Source of the DNA: Streptomyces sp. TLI_053
GTDB taxonomy: Bacteria > Actinomycetota > Actinomycetes > Streptomycetales > Streptomycetaceae
Length of the DNA: 64,000 bases
Direction of reading: 5' to 3'
Assembly (NCBI RefSeq): GCF_900105395.1
Contig: NZ_LT629775.1
Span: 8,397,501-8,461,500, forward strand
The notes beneath the pieces are model-generated. The model was not told the DNA's origin. It made no database searches and saw only the letters and a list, made by a program, of their open reading frames with translations. A program made the translations under genes and the position numbers. Below, one piece after another: positions 26,087 through 35,089 of this stretch; position 1 is the stretch's first letter, and every line of letters starts with the position of its first letter.

Positions 26087-26833
26087 TCAGCGACCCCCGC
26101 GCAGCGAACCGCGCAGGAACTCGCGGTTCATCGCGGCGATGCTCGGCAGCGGGATGCCCTTGGGGCACGCCGTCGCGCACTCACCGGTGTTGGTGCAGCC
26201 GCCGAAGCCCTCGGCGTCCATCGCCTCCACCATGTTCATCACCCGGGAGGCGCGTTCGGGCGCGCCCTGCGGCAGCACGTTCAGGTGGACCACCTTGGCG
26301 GAGGTGAACAGCATCGCCGAACCGTTCGGGCAGGCCGCCACGCACGCCCCGCAGCCGATGCACTCGGCGTGCTCGAACGCGGTGTCGGCGGCCTCCTTGG
26401 GAACGGGCGTGGCGTGGGCGTCGGGCGCGCTGCCGGTCGGGGCGGTGATGTACCCGCCGGCGCCGATGATCCGGTCGAAGGCGGACCGGTCCACCACCAG
26501 GTCCTTGACCACCGGGAACGCCGCCGCCCGCCACGGTTCGACGTCGATGGTGTCGCCGTCCTCGAAGTGCCGCATGTGCAACTGGCAGGTGGTGGTGCGC
26601 TCGGGGCCGTGCGCCCGGCCGTTGATGACCATGCCGCAGGCGCCGCAGATCCCCTCGCGGCAGTCGTGGTCGAAGGCGACGGGTGCGTCGCCGCGCAGGA
26701 TCAGCTCCTCGTTGAGGGTGTCCAGCATCTCCAGGAAGGACATGTCGGGGCTGATCCCGCCGACCTGGTAGGTGGTCATCGAGCCGGGCGTGTCGGGGCC
26801 CGCCTGGCGCCAGATCCTGAGGGTGAGGTTCAC
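26087..26833 (-). CDS. sdhB: Succinate dehydrogenase iron-sulfur subunit
   Basis: A 248-residue electron-transfer subunit. The N-terminal 2Fe-2S ferredoxin domain has DCREGICGACG and a later TTTCQLH. The C-terminal domain has CIGCGACVAACPN and CTNTGECATACPKGIP for the 4Fe-4S and 3Fe-4S clusters. It passes electrons from the flavoprotein to the membrane haems and quinone. The GTG start overlaps the sdhA stop (GTGA). It is last in the sdhC-sdhA-sdhB operon. Sequence style (248 aa, paired with a 234-aa single cytochrome b) fits the actinobacterial three-subunit enzyme. Confidence 0.96.
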   Translation of the reverse strand: MNLTLRIWRQAGPDTPGSMTTYQVGGISPDMSFLEMLDTLNEELILRGDAPVAFDHDCREGICGACGMVINGRAHGPERTTTCQLHMRHFEDGDTIDVEPWRAAAFPVVKDLVVDRSAFDRIIGAGGYITAPTGSAPDAHATPVPKEAADTAFEHAECIGCGACVAACPNGSAMLFTSAKVVHLNVLPQGAPERASRVMNMVEAMDAEGFGGCTNTGECATACPKGIPLPSIAAMNREFLRGSLRGGR

Positions 26834-28794
26834 GCGTAGCTCCGCTGGGTGGGGTGGACGTACTCGAAGTCGAGGTGCTCCCGGTGCAGCACGGGCGCCC
26901 GGCCGGTGCCGGTGAACTCCCAGGCGGCGGCGTAGGAGAACTCCTCGTCCCGGCGGGCCGCCTCGCCCTCCGGGGTCTGGCTCTCGGTGCGGAAGTGGCC
27001 GCCGCAGGACTCCGCGCGGTGCAGCGCGTCCAGGCACATCAGCTCGGCCAGCTCGAAGTAGTCGACCAGCCGGTTGGCCTTCTCCAGCGCCTGGTTGAGC
27101 TCCTGACCGCTTCCGGGCACCTTGATCCGGCGCCAGAACTCGTCGCGCAGCGCGGGGATCCGCTCCAGCGCCCGGCGCAGTCCGGCCTCGTCGCGGGCCA
27201 TCCCGCACTCGTCCCAGAGCAGTTCGCCGAGCTCGCGGTGGAAGGAGTCGGGCGTGCGGTCGCCGTCCACCGCGAGGATCAGGTTCAGCCGGTCGGCGAC
27301 CTCGGCCTCGACCGAGGCGATCTCCTCGTGGTCGGCCGGGACGGCGGGCAGCTGCTCGCGGGCCAGGTAGTCGTTGAGCACCGGCGGCAGCACGAAGTAG
27401 CCGTCCGCGAGGCCCTGCATCAGCGCGCTCGCGCCGAGCCGGTTGGCTCCGTGGTCGGAGAAGTTGGCCTCGCCGATCGCGAACAGGCCCGGCACGGTGG
27501 TCTGCAGGTCGTAGTCGACCCAGAGTCCGCCCATCGTGTAGTGGATCGCCGGGTAGATCCGCATCGGCACCCGGTACGGGTCCTCGGCGGTGATCCGCTC
27601 GTACATCTCGAACAGGTTGCCGTACTTGGCCTCCACCGCGTCCCGGCCCAGCCGGCGGACCGCGTCGGCGAAGTCCAGGTAGACGCCCTGCCCGCCGGGC
27701 CCCACGCCGCGGCCCTCGTCGCAGACGTTCTTGGCGGCCCGGGAGGCGATGTCGCGCGGCACCAGGTTGCCGAAGGCCGGGTAGATCCGCTCCAGGTAGT
27801 AGTCCCGCTCCTGCTCCGGGATCTCGGCCGGCGGCCGGGTGTCGCCCTTGGCCTTCGGCACCCAGATCCGCCCGTCGTTGCGCAGCGACTCGCTCATCAG
27901 CGTCAGCTTGGACTGGTGGTCGCCGGAGCGCGGGATGCAGGTCGGGTGGATCTGGGTGAAGCACGGGTTGGCGAAGTACGCGCCGCGCCGGTGCGCCCGC
28001 CAGATCGCGGTGGCGTTGGAGTTCTTGGCGTTGGTGGAGAGGTAGAAGACGTTGCCGTAGCCGCCGGAGGCGAGCACCACGGCGTCGGCGGTGTAGGTGG
28101 AGACCTCGCCGGTGACCAGGTCGCGCGCGACGATCCCGCGCGCCCGGCCGTCGACCACCAGCAGGTCGAGCATCTCGGTGCGGGCGTGCAGCTCCACGTT
28201 GCCGGCCGCGATCTGCCGGGACAGCGCCTGGTAGGCGCCGAGCAGCAGCTGCTGGCCGGTCTGGCCGCGCGCGTAGAAGGTCCGGGAGACCTGGACGCCG
28301 CCGAACGAGCGGGTGTCCAGCAGGCCGCCGTACTCGCGGGCGAACGGCACGCCCTGGGCCACGCACTGGTCGATGATCTCCACCGACACCTGGGCCAGCC
28401 GGTGCACATTGGACTCGCGGGCGCGGAAGTCGCCGCCCTTGACGGTGTCGTAGAACAGCCGGCGGACGGAGTCGCCGTCGTTGCGGTAGTTCTTGGCGGC
28501 GTTGATGCCGCCCTGGGCGGCGATCGAGTGGGCCCGCCGGGGCGAGTCCTGGAAGCAGAACTGCACCACGTGGTAGCCCTGTTCGGCGAGGGTGGCGCCG
28601 GCCGCGCCGCCCGCCAGGCCGGTGCCGACCACGATCACGGTGTGCTTGCGGCGGTTCGCCGGATTGACCAGCTTGGCCTCGAACCGCCGCTGGTCCCAGC
28701 GCTGTTCGATCGGCCCCTGCGGGGAGCGGGTGTCGGCGACCGGCTCGCCGACGGTGTAGTCCGGGTACACGTTTCGCTCCGGGGACGCGTTCAC
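26830..28794 (-). CDS. sdhA: Succinate dehydrogenase/fumarate reductase flavoprotein subunit
   Basis: A 654-residue FAD subunit that oxidises succinate to fumarate (or the reverse). The FAD motif VVGTGLAGGAAG lies near residue 52, and the covalent-FAD His is in RRAHSIAAQGG. Active-site segments include FTQIHPTCIP, the YTMGGLWVDYD loop and GEANFSDHGANRLGAS. The GTG start overlaps the sdhC stop and its own stop overlaps sdhB (GTGA at both ends), so the operon is translationally coupled throughout. Length fits the 640-660-aa actinobacterial class that works with a single di-haem cytochrome b subunit and menaquinone. Confidence 0.97.
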   Translation of the reverse strand: MNASPERNVYPDYTVGEPVADTRSPQGPIEQRWDQRRFEAKLVNPANRRKHTVIVVGTGLAGGAAGATLAEQGYHVVQFCFQDSPRRAHSIAAQGGINAAKNYRNDGDSVRRLFYDTVKGGDFRARESNVHRLAQVSVEIIDQCVAQGVPFAREYGGLLDTRSFGGVQVSRTFYARGQTGQQLLLGAYQALSRQIAAGNVELHARTEMLDLLVVDGRARGIVARDLVTGEVSTYTADAVVLASGGYGNVFYLSTNAKNSNATAIWRAHRRGAYFANPCFTQIHPTCIPRSGDHQSKLTLMSESLRNDGRIWVPKAKGDTRPPAEIPEQERDYYLERIYPAFGNLVPRDIASRAAKNVCDEGRGVGPGGQGVYLDFADAVRRLGRDAVEAKYGNLFEMYERITAEDPYRVPMRIYPAIHYTMGGLWVDYDLQTTVPGLFAIGEANFSDHGANRLGASALMQGLADGYFVLPPVLNDYLAREQLPAVPADHEEIASVEAEVADRLNLILAVDGDRTPDSFHRELGELLWDECGMARDEAGLRRALERIPALRDEFWRRIKVPGSGQELNQALEKANRLVDYFELAELMCLDALHRAESCGGHFRTESQTPEGEAARRDEEFSYAAAWEFTGTGRAPVLHREHLDFEYVHPTQRSYA

Positions 28795-29495
28795 TTCACC
28801 ACTCCGGTCATCACGGCGACGGGGACGGACAGGAAGCCGGCGGTCAGCAGCAGCGCCAGCCCGTTGGCGGTCAGCTTCAGCGCCCGGTCCCGGCGGGCGT
28901 TGTTGGCGCCGAGGGTCTGCGCGGCGCTCCAGAACCCGTGCCGGACGTGCAGGCCGACGGCGAGCATCGCCACGATGTAGATCACGCAGGAGTACCAGTT
29001 GCCGAAGGAGGCCACGATGTTCTGGTACGGCCTGCCGTGCTCGGCGGCGGGGTTCACGGTGAGCGTGGTCAGGTCGAGGATGTGCCAGACGATGAACAGC
29101 GCCAGGATCACCCCGCCCCAGCGCATCGTCCGGGTCGCGTAGCTCGCCCGCCGCCGCTGGTGGGCGTACTTGCCCGGCCGGGCGGCGAGGTCCCGCCGGC
29201 TCAGCTGGAACGCGGCCACGCCGTGCAGCACGACGGCGGCCAGCAGGCCCACCCGGGCGATCCACAGGAACCACTCGTGACCGAGGAACGGCTGCCCGAT
29301 CGTACGCAGCCAGGCCGCGTAGCCGTTGATGTCGTCCGGGCCGAAGAAGACCTTGAGGTTGCCCAGCATGTGCGCGACCAGGTACAGCAGCATCGCCAGT
29401 CCGCTGACGGCCATGACCGCCTTCTTGCCGACGGTCGACCGCCAGAGGGTCGCCAGGGTGGACGGATGCCGGGCCGTCCGGGACGCGGTTGTCAT
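28791..29495 (-). CDS. sdhC: Succinate dehydrogenase cytochrome b subunit
   Basis: A 234-residue integral membrane subunit with five TM helices (near 26-48, 75-100, 120-147, 167-190 and 205-230). It has several candidate haem-ligand histidines (VAHMLGN, VLHGVAAF, VWHILDLT, LHVRHGFW). It fits the single-polypeptide, di-haem cytochrome b558 type that anchors SdhAB and reduces menaquinone. It is first in the operon; its start lies about 70 bp from the divergent LysR gene, with a palindromic operator-like site in between. Confidence 0.95.
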   Translation of the reverse strand: MTTASRTARHPSTLATLWRSTVGKKAVMAVSGLAMLLYLVAHMLGNLKVFFGPDDINGYAAWLRTIGQPFLGHEWFLWIARVGLLAAVVLHGVAAFQLSRRDLAARPGKYAHQRRRASYATRTMRWGGVILALFIVWHILDLTTLTVNPAAEHGRPYQNIVASFGNWYSCVIYIVAMLAVGLHVRHGFWSAAQTLGANNARRDRALKLTANGLALLLTAGFLSVPVAVMTGVVK

Positions 29496-29554
29496 GGCAT
29501 CAACGGTAGGGACGGCGGTCAGGGTGAGTCCAAGACATGATGCGGCTCACGACG

Positions 29555-29569
29555 ATAGGCCGTGCCTAT
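29555..29569. promoter_or_regulatory. LysR-type operator (T-N11-A palindrome)
   Basis: ATAGGC-cgt-GCCTAT is a perfect inverted repeat containing the LysR hallmark T-N11-A (T29556 to A29568). It sits at the 5' end of the LysR gene and about 60 bp upstream of sdhC, placed to autoregulate the former and control the latter. Confidence 0.65.
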
Positions 29570-30503
29570 GCTGGGAGCTGTGCAACTCCAGCAGCTCCGG
29601 TACTTCCTCGCCGTCGCCGAGACCCGCCACTTCACCCGCGCGGCCGAGGCGGAACACGTCGCCCAGCCGTCCCTCTCGCAACAGATCCGCGCCCTGGAAC
29701 GTGAGTTGGGCGCCGAGCTGTTCCACCGCACCCGGGGCAACATCGCCCTCACCGATGCCGGGGACGCCCTGCTGCCGCTCGCCCGGCGCATCCTCGCCGA
29801 CACCGAGAGCGCTCGGCTCGCCGTGCAGGAGACCGTCCAGCTGCGTCGCGGCCGGGTACGGCTGGGGGCGCCGCCGAGCCTGTGCACCAGCCTGGTGCCG
29901 GACGTCCTGCGGGTGTTCCGCGACCGGTACCCGGGGGTGGCGCTGGTGGTGCGGGAGGGCGGCTCGCGCGACCTGGTGCGCTCCCTGGCGGCCGGGGAGC
30001 TGGACCTCGCGCTGGTCATCACCCCGCCGAGCGGCGCGGCCGTCCCGGCCCTGGCCGTCACCGAGCTGCTGCACGAGGAACTGGTGCTGGTGACCGCCGA
30101 ACCGGGGACCCGCCGCACGGTCCGGGTGGCCGAGCTCCGCAAGCGGCCGCTGGTGATGTTCCGGGAGGGCTACGACCTGCGGGAGGCGACGCTGACGGCC
30201 TGCCGGGCGGCGGGCTTCGAGCCCGAGTTCGCGGTGGAGGGCGGGGAGATGGACGCGGTGCTGGGCTTCGTCCGGGCCGGGCTCGGGCCCGCCGTGCTGC
30301 CCGGGATGGTCGCCGACCGCTCGGGTCTCGCCGTGGCCCACTTCGCCGGTCCGGGCCTCGGCCGCACCATCGCCGTCGCGCACGGCCACGAGGTGCCGCC
30401 GACCCGGGCGGCGGAGGCGCTGCGGGCGACCCTGCTGGCGCACCTGCGCGACGCGGCCCGCACCGGCGGACTGCCCCCGGGCACCACCCTGCTGCTCGAC
30501 TGA
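29568..30503 (+). CDS. LysR-family transcriptional regulator
   Basis: A 311-residue regulator from this start. The N-terminal winged helix-turn-helix (LQQLRYFLAVAETRHFTRAAE, then QPSLSQQIRALERELG) is classic LysR, and residues 90-300 form the periplasmic-binding-protein-like effector domain. Three starts are possible: GTG 29562, ATG 29568 and GTG 29580. The last gives the most family-like N-terminus and leaves the operator palindrome outside the gene. It is divergent from sdhCAB, and the T-N11-A palindrome in the gap suggests control of that operon as well as itself. The effector is unknown. Confidence 0.9.
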   Translation: MLGAVQLQQLRYFLAVAETRHFTRAAEAEHVAQPSLSQQIRALERELGAELFHRTRGNIALTDAGDALLPLARRILADTESARLAVQETVQLRRGRVRLGAPPSLCTSLVPDVLRVFRDRYPGVALVVREGGSRDLVRSLAAGELDLALVITPPSGAAVPALAVTELLHEELVLVTAEPGTRRTVRVAELRKRPLVMFREGYDLREATLTACRAAGFEPEFAVEGGEMDAVLGFVRAGLGPAVLPGMVADRSGLAVAHFAGPGLGRTIAVAHGHEVPPTRAAEALRATLLAHLRDAARTGGLPPGTTLLLD

Positions 30504-30715
30504 ACGCGCCCCGCCGCACACCCGTACGCGCCCCCGCGCGCCCGTTCGCACGCAGGGACGATTGGCTCGGTGTGCGAAGCACCCGAATCGTGATCCACGG
30601 CTGCCGCGGGCCCGGAACCCGCTGTTCACCGGCCGCGTCCCAGCCAGCGCCGGCGGTGCCGTAAGGTGCGTCGCCGCAGAGCCGAGCGGGCCGTGGACGG
30701 GGAGAGCACGAAGCG

Positions 30716-32787
30716 ATGGACGACCGGAAGCAGCAGGAGCACAGACCGGCCGGGGGCCGTACGACCCCCACCGCGGGGACCACCCCGGAGCCCGCCGACG
30801 AGCGGCCCTGGGAACTCCCCGAATACCTCCACGAGCGCGAGCTCGGCGCCGGCGCGAGCGGCCGGGTGGTGCTCGCCCGGCACCGGGCGACCGGTACGCC
30901 GGTGGCGGTCAAGTACCTGCACAGCGCGGCCGGCACCGCCACGCTCCGGGCCGAGGCCGAAGTCCTGGCCGGACTCGACTCCCCGCACGTCACCCGGCTC
31001 TACGAGTACGTCGAGGGCGAGCGCGGCGCGGCCATCGTGATGGAGCTGGTGGACGGCATCGCCCTGCGCGATCTGCTCCGCGCGGAGGGCGCCACCACCC
31101 CCGAGGCGGCCCTGGTGGTGCTGAAGGGCTCGCTGCTCGGTCTGGCCGCCGCGCACGGCGCCGGGGTGGTGCACCGGGACTACAAGCCCGCCAACGTCCT
31201 GGTGGACACCGCCGGGACGTCCAAGCTGGTGGACTTCGGGATCGCGGTGCCGAGCGGGGACGAGCGGGACGTCTCCGGCACCCCCGCCTACATGCCCCCG
31301 AGCAGTGGGCCGGCCGCCCCGCCTCCCCGGCGGGCGACGTCTACGCCGCGACCGTCACCTTCTTCGAGTGCCTGACCGGCGCCCGCCCCTACGGCGGCAC
31401 GACCTTCGCCGAACTCGCGGTCCAGCACACCGAGGCCCCGATCCCGGCCGAGCTGACGCCGGACCCGGTGCGGCCGCTGATCCTCTCCGGCCTCGCCAAG
31501 GACCCCGGGGAGCGCCCCGACAGCGCGACCGCGCTGCTGGCGGAGCTGGAGGCGGTCGCGGCGGCCGGGTACGGACCGGGGTGGGAGGAGAAGGGGCGGC
31601 TCGACCTGACGGCGCTGGTCGCCCTGCTCGCGCTGCTGCTGCCCGGCGCCGGCGCCGGCGGCGCGGCCGGTGGCACCTCGCTGGCGCACACCGCCCTGGG
31701 CGGCGGGTCCTCGGCACTGGACTCCTCCGCCGGAGGGTCACCGGCCTCGGGCCCGGCGGCGCTGCCGTCCTCGGGCGGGGGAGCGGCGGCCGGGGCGGCG
31801 CCGGCCGTCGTCGTCCGGGAGACGCTGATACGCCGGGCCGCCCGCACCGGCACCCGGGGCAAGGCACTCACCGGCGTCGCCGCCGGCGCGCTGACCCTCG
31901 CCACCCTGGCCGGGATGGCCATCGCCGGGGCCGTGGACGGCGACTCCAGCACGGTCGTCGGGGGAGTCGCCCCCGAGGCGACCACCAGCATCGGCCCCTT
32001 CGACCCGGCCGGTGCCGCGTCGCCCGTCGCCCCCTCCACCGCGACCGAGGCCCCGGGCACCCCGAGCCCCGAGGCGTCCGACCCCTCGGCGACACCCGCG
32101 CCGGACGCGTCCACCGCCGGCGCTCCCACCACGGGCGCGCCGTCCCCCGGCGCGTCCGCCACCGGCCCGGGCGGCAGGAGCACCGGTCCCACCGCCGCAC
32201 CGACCGGCCGGACCTCCCCGGGGACGCCGCCCGGCTCCGGTGCCCCGACCACCGCCCGGCCGCCGCTGCCGCCGGGCACCGCCGCCCCGTCCTCGGGCCC
32301 GGCCGCGCCCGGGAGCGTCCCGCCGCCTGCCGGCCCGCCCGTGACGCCCCCCTCCACCGGGCCCGTCGGCACCCCCTCGACGGCGACGCCCGCCGGTCCC
32401 GCCACCACGCCGCCGGTCCTGACCCCGACGGCGCTGCCGACCCGGACGGTCGCCCCGACCATCGCGGTGAGTTCGGTGAACCTGGACTCGCTGACCTGCG
32501 CCGGACGCTGGAGCACCACCGCGACGGTCACCGTGGTCGCCCAGGGCGCGGCCACCGGCTCGCTGACGCTGACCTGGTTCCACACCCTGGGCGAGCGGAC
32601 CGTGGACGTCGCGACCGACACCGTGGCCGTGCACGACGGCCGTGCCACGGTGAGCCGGACGCACGACTTCACCTCGGCGGACACCTATCCGACCTGGGGG
32701 GTGCGGATCGGCACCGCCCCGGCGGCGGCCAAGCCGGGGACGACCTCGAACACGGTCTCGGCCTTCCTCTGCGACCCGCCGCGCTGA
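30716..32787 (+). pseudogene. Membrane Ser/Thr protein kinase with a one-base frameshift
   Basis: Two frames together encode a PknB-like kinase of about 690 residues. Frame one (30716-31294) has the Gly loop GAGASGRV, Lys66 in VAVKYL, HRDYKPAN (Asp155), DFG (173-175) and SGTPAYM. The protein should then read APEQWAG, but one base is missing between 31294 and 31300, and EQWAGRPASPAGDVYA continues in another frame to 32787. After the kinase come hydrophobic segments (one likely TM near 31870-31930), a Pro/Thr/Ser-rich stalk and a 100-residue exterior beta domain with one Cys near each end. As written, translation ends at 31375 within a truncated kinase. Sequencing error, true mutation or programmed slippage cannot be told apart here. 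Confidence 0.85.
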
Positions 32788-32898
32788 GCCGCGCGTCCCG
32801 TCCCGTCCCGTCCCGCCTCGCACCGACCCGCCCCGACCCGCCCCGACCCGCACCACCTGCCCGGATCCGAACGCCCCGTCCCGCTCACTGGAGGAGCC

Positions 32899-34212
32899 AT
32901 GTCCACGCCCCGACCCGATTCCGACCCGGCCCCGGCCACGGCCCCGGTGCCGGTCGCGGACGTGGAGGGCGACGCCGACCGGACCGTCCGCCCCGCCCCC
33001 GTCGGGGACGCCGGTCCGGAGACCGTCCGACTCGGGTCCGGGGCCGGGGCGGCCGTCGACCGGTCGGCCGCCGACGGTCCGGACGCCGAGAACACCGTCC
33101 GGATCGACCCGGAGGAGGCCGTGAGCGCGACGTTCCTGGATCCGGGGGTCTGGGGTGGTGCGGGGGAGACGGTGGAGGCGGTCACGCTGGTGGACACCCC
33201 GGCGCGCGGCACCGCCGCCCCGGCAGGGGAGGACGCCACGGAGACCGTCCGTCTCGACCCGGCCACCGGCGGTCCCGAGCACGTGGCCACGGTCCGGGTG
33301 GATCCGGAGGAGGCCGTGAGCGCGACGTTCCTGGATCCGGGGGCGTGGGGTGGTGCGGGGGAGACGGTGGAGGCGGTCACGCTCGTCGACACCCCGGCGC
33401 ACGGCACCGCCGCCCCGGCCGGGGGCGACCCCGCCCTCACGGTGACGGCCCCGGCCGGGCGGCCCTCGGTCGTGGCCGTCCCGGGCCCGCCGCCGGCCGA
33501 CCTGGCCCCGGCCGTGGCCGACACGGCGGCCACCGTGACCGTCCCCGCCGCCCCCGTACCGACCGGCGCCACGCCACCGCCCGGACCGCCGCCCGCACCG
33601 GGAGCGACTCCGGCGGCCCCTGCGGCCCCGGCCTCCTCGGTGTCGGCCGAGCCCTCCCGCTCGTCCGGAGCGGCAGCAGCGTCCGCCTCCGCCTCCTCCG
33701 GCAGCGCGGACGAACGCCCCCTCGCCCCCGGTGAGTTGCGCCGCTTCGGCCCCGGCGTCCCGCCGCAGGCCGCTGCCGTCTGGCACGGCGCGGCCGTCCC
33801 CGTAACCGAGCCGCCCCGCCGTCGCCGGGTGTGGCGTTGGCTGCTCCCGCTGGTGCTGCTGCTGGCCGTGCCGGCTCTGCTGTTCTGGCGCTTCTCCACG
33901 CCGGCCCTCGAGGTCACCGGGGTGGGCGTGAGCACCGACCCGGCGGGCCCCGGCTGCGACTCGGTGGCGGTGGTCAGGGCCGAGGTGGAGACCAACGGCG
34001 GCGCGGGCATCCTTCGTTACCGCTGGCTGCGCAGCGACGGCACCACCTCCGGCGAGATCGACCAGGAGATCGGCTCCGGCGCCCACCGCACCGAACTGGT
34101 CCTGCGCTGGAGCTTCGAGGGCCGGGGCACGCTCGCGGCCACCGCGACCCTGGAGATCCTCGCCCCCGGCTCCCGTACCGCCGCGGTCTCGTTCCCCTAC
34201 CACTGCGCCTGA
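32899..34212 (+). CDS. Single-pass membrane protein with TVR repeats and exterior domain
   Basis: A 437-residue protein. The cytoplasmic N-terminal 290 residues are disordered and acidic and hold five short motifs of the form TVR (RTVRP, ETVRL, NTVRI, ETVRL, ATVRV). A near-identical 45-residue block (VDPEEAVSATFLDPG and onwards) is present twice, at residues 67 and 132. An RRRRVWRW basic stop-transfer precedes one TM (about 318-336). The last 100 residues are an exterior beta-rich domain with Cys near its start (GPGCDS) and as penultimate residue. The kinase encoded 110 bp upstream ends in a domain of the same size and cysteine layout. The TVR threonines are plausible kinase targets (inference). 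ATG start after GGAGGAG. Confidence 0.8.
   Translation: MSTPRPDSDPAPATAPVPVADVEGDADRTVRPAPVGDAGPETVRLGSGAGAAVDRSAADGPDAENTVRIDPEEAVSATFLDPGVWGGAGETVEAVTLVDTPARGTAAPAGEDATETVRLDPATGGPEHVATVRVDPEEAVSATFLDPGAWGGAGETVEAVTLVDTPAHGTAAPAGGDPALTVTAPAGRPSVVAVPGPPPADLAPAVADTAATVTVPAAPVPTGATPPPGPPPAPGATPAAPAAPASSVSAEPSRSSGAAAASASASSGSADERPLAPGELRRFGPGVPPQAAAVWHGAAVPVTEPPRRRRVWRWLLPLVLLLAVPALLFWRFSTPALEVTGVGVSTDPAGPGCDSVAVVRAEVETNGGAGILRYRWLRSDGTTSGEIDQEIGSGAHRTELVLRWSFEGRGTLAATATLEILAPGSRTAAVSFPYHCA
33097..33426 (+). repeat. Internal 195-bp-period duplication within the TVR protein gene
   Basis: A block of about 130 bp beginning at 33097 recurs almost unchanged at 33292, in the same reading frame (period 195 bp = 65 codons). 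Near-identity at the DNA level, including codon choice, points to recent duplication or gene conversion. Confidence 0.9.
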
Positions 34213-34230
34213 CCGGCCGGAACGGAACGC

Positions 34231-34264
34231 CGGAGGGCCCGGGGCGGTTGCCCCGGGCCCTCCG
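34231..34264. terminator. Bidirectional hairpin terminator
   Basis: Perfect 14-bp arms cggagggcccgggg (34231-34244) and ccccgggccctccg (34251-34264), loop of 6 nt, between two convergent genes. Confidence 0.85.
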
Positions 34265-34279
34265 TGCGGGCGGCGCGCG

Positions 34280-34771
34280 TCAGGCGGTCGGCAGCACGGC
34301 CTCGATCGCGGCGACGACCTCGTCCGACTCCGGCTCGGTGCGCGGGCGGATCCGGGCCACCACGGTGCCGTCCGGCGACACCAGGAACTTCTCGAAGTTC
34401 CAGGAGACGTCCCCGGCCTGGCCCTCGGCGTCGGCGGTCTCGGTCAGCCGCGCGTACAGCGGGTGCCGGTCGTCGCCGTTCACATCGGTCTTCTCGAACA
34501 GCGGGAAGCTCACGCCGTAGGTGGTCGAGCAGAAGGTCTGGATCTCGTCGGCGCTGCCCGGCTCCTGCCCGGCGAACTGGTTCGACGGGAAGCCCAGCAC
34601 GGTGAAGCCGCGCTCGGCGTAGCGCTCCTGGAGCCGCTCCAGGCCCGCGTACTGCGGGGTCAGGCCGCACTTGGAGGCGACGTTGACGATCAGCAGCGCC
34701 TTGCCCTTGTAGTCGGCCAGCGAGGCGGCCTCGCCGGCCAGCGTGCGCAGCGGGATGTCGTACAGGCTCAC
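34280..34771 (-). CDS. Glutathione-peroxidase-family thiol peroxidase
   Basis: A 163-residue cytoplasmic peroxidase of the thioredoxin fold. The peroxidatic residue is Cys35 (NVASKCG, cysteine rather than selenocysteine). The rest of the catalytic tetrad is present: Gln69 (FAGQEPG), Trp124 and Asn125 (SWNFEKF). Cys81 (TFCSTTYGV) fits the resolving cysteine of the thioredoxin-dependent GPx class, so despite the family name the reductant is probably thioredoxin, since actinomycetes use mycothiol instead of glutathione. It should reduce organic and lipid hydroperoxides. The ATG follows GAAGGGG. Confidence 0.94.
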   Translation of the reverse strand: MSLYDIPLRTLAGEAASLADYKGKALLIVNVASKCGLTPQYAGLERLQERYAERGFTVLGFPSNQFAGQEPGSADEIQTFCSTTYGVSFPLFEKTDVNGDDRHPLYARLTETADAEGQAGDVSWNFEKFLVSPDGTVVARIRPRTEPESDEVVAAIEAVLPTA

Positions 34772-35089
34772 GGTTGGTCCCCTTCGGAGGGCGTCGGTCG
34801 GTGTCGGGCGGACCCGTGGGGAACGGTAGCCGGTCCCGCCTGGTCAACCACCATCGGCGGGCGGGTGTTCCGGGAACGGTGACCGGTTCCGACCGGGCCC
34901 GCAGGATTCGGTGTCGTAGGTGTCGTAGGTGTCGTAGGTGTCTTGGGTCTCGTCGCCGCTGCCGGTCGGTCCCGGAGCTCGGGACGGAACCGTGTTCCGC
35001 AGCTGGGCGACAGGTCGGAAATTTCAGATGATCATGTGGTTTGATGTCCGCTGTTGATCTTCAAGTGAAGAGCGGAACGGGGGACCACG
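34772..35089. other. Intergenic region with a 9-bp tandem repeat
   Basis: 318 bp between divergent genes with no supported gene. It contains gtgtcgtag repeated at 34911, 34920 and 34929, with a degenerate fourth unit ending at 34946. A less GC-rich stretch near 35018-35065 is the likeliest place for the promoter of the downstream lipoprotein gene. Confidence 0.7.
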
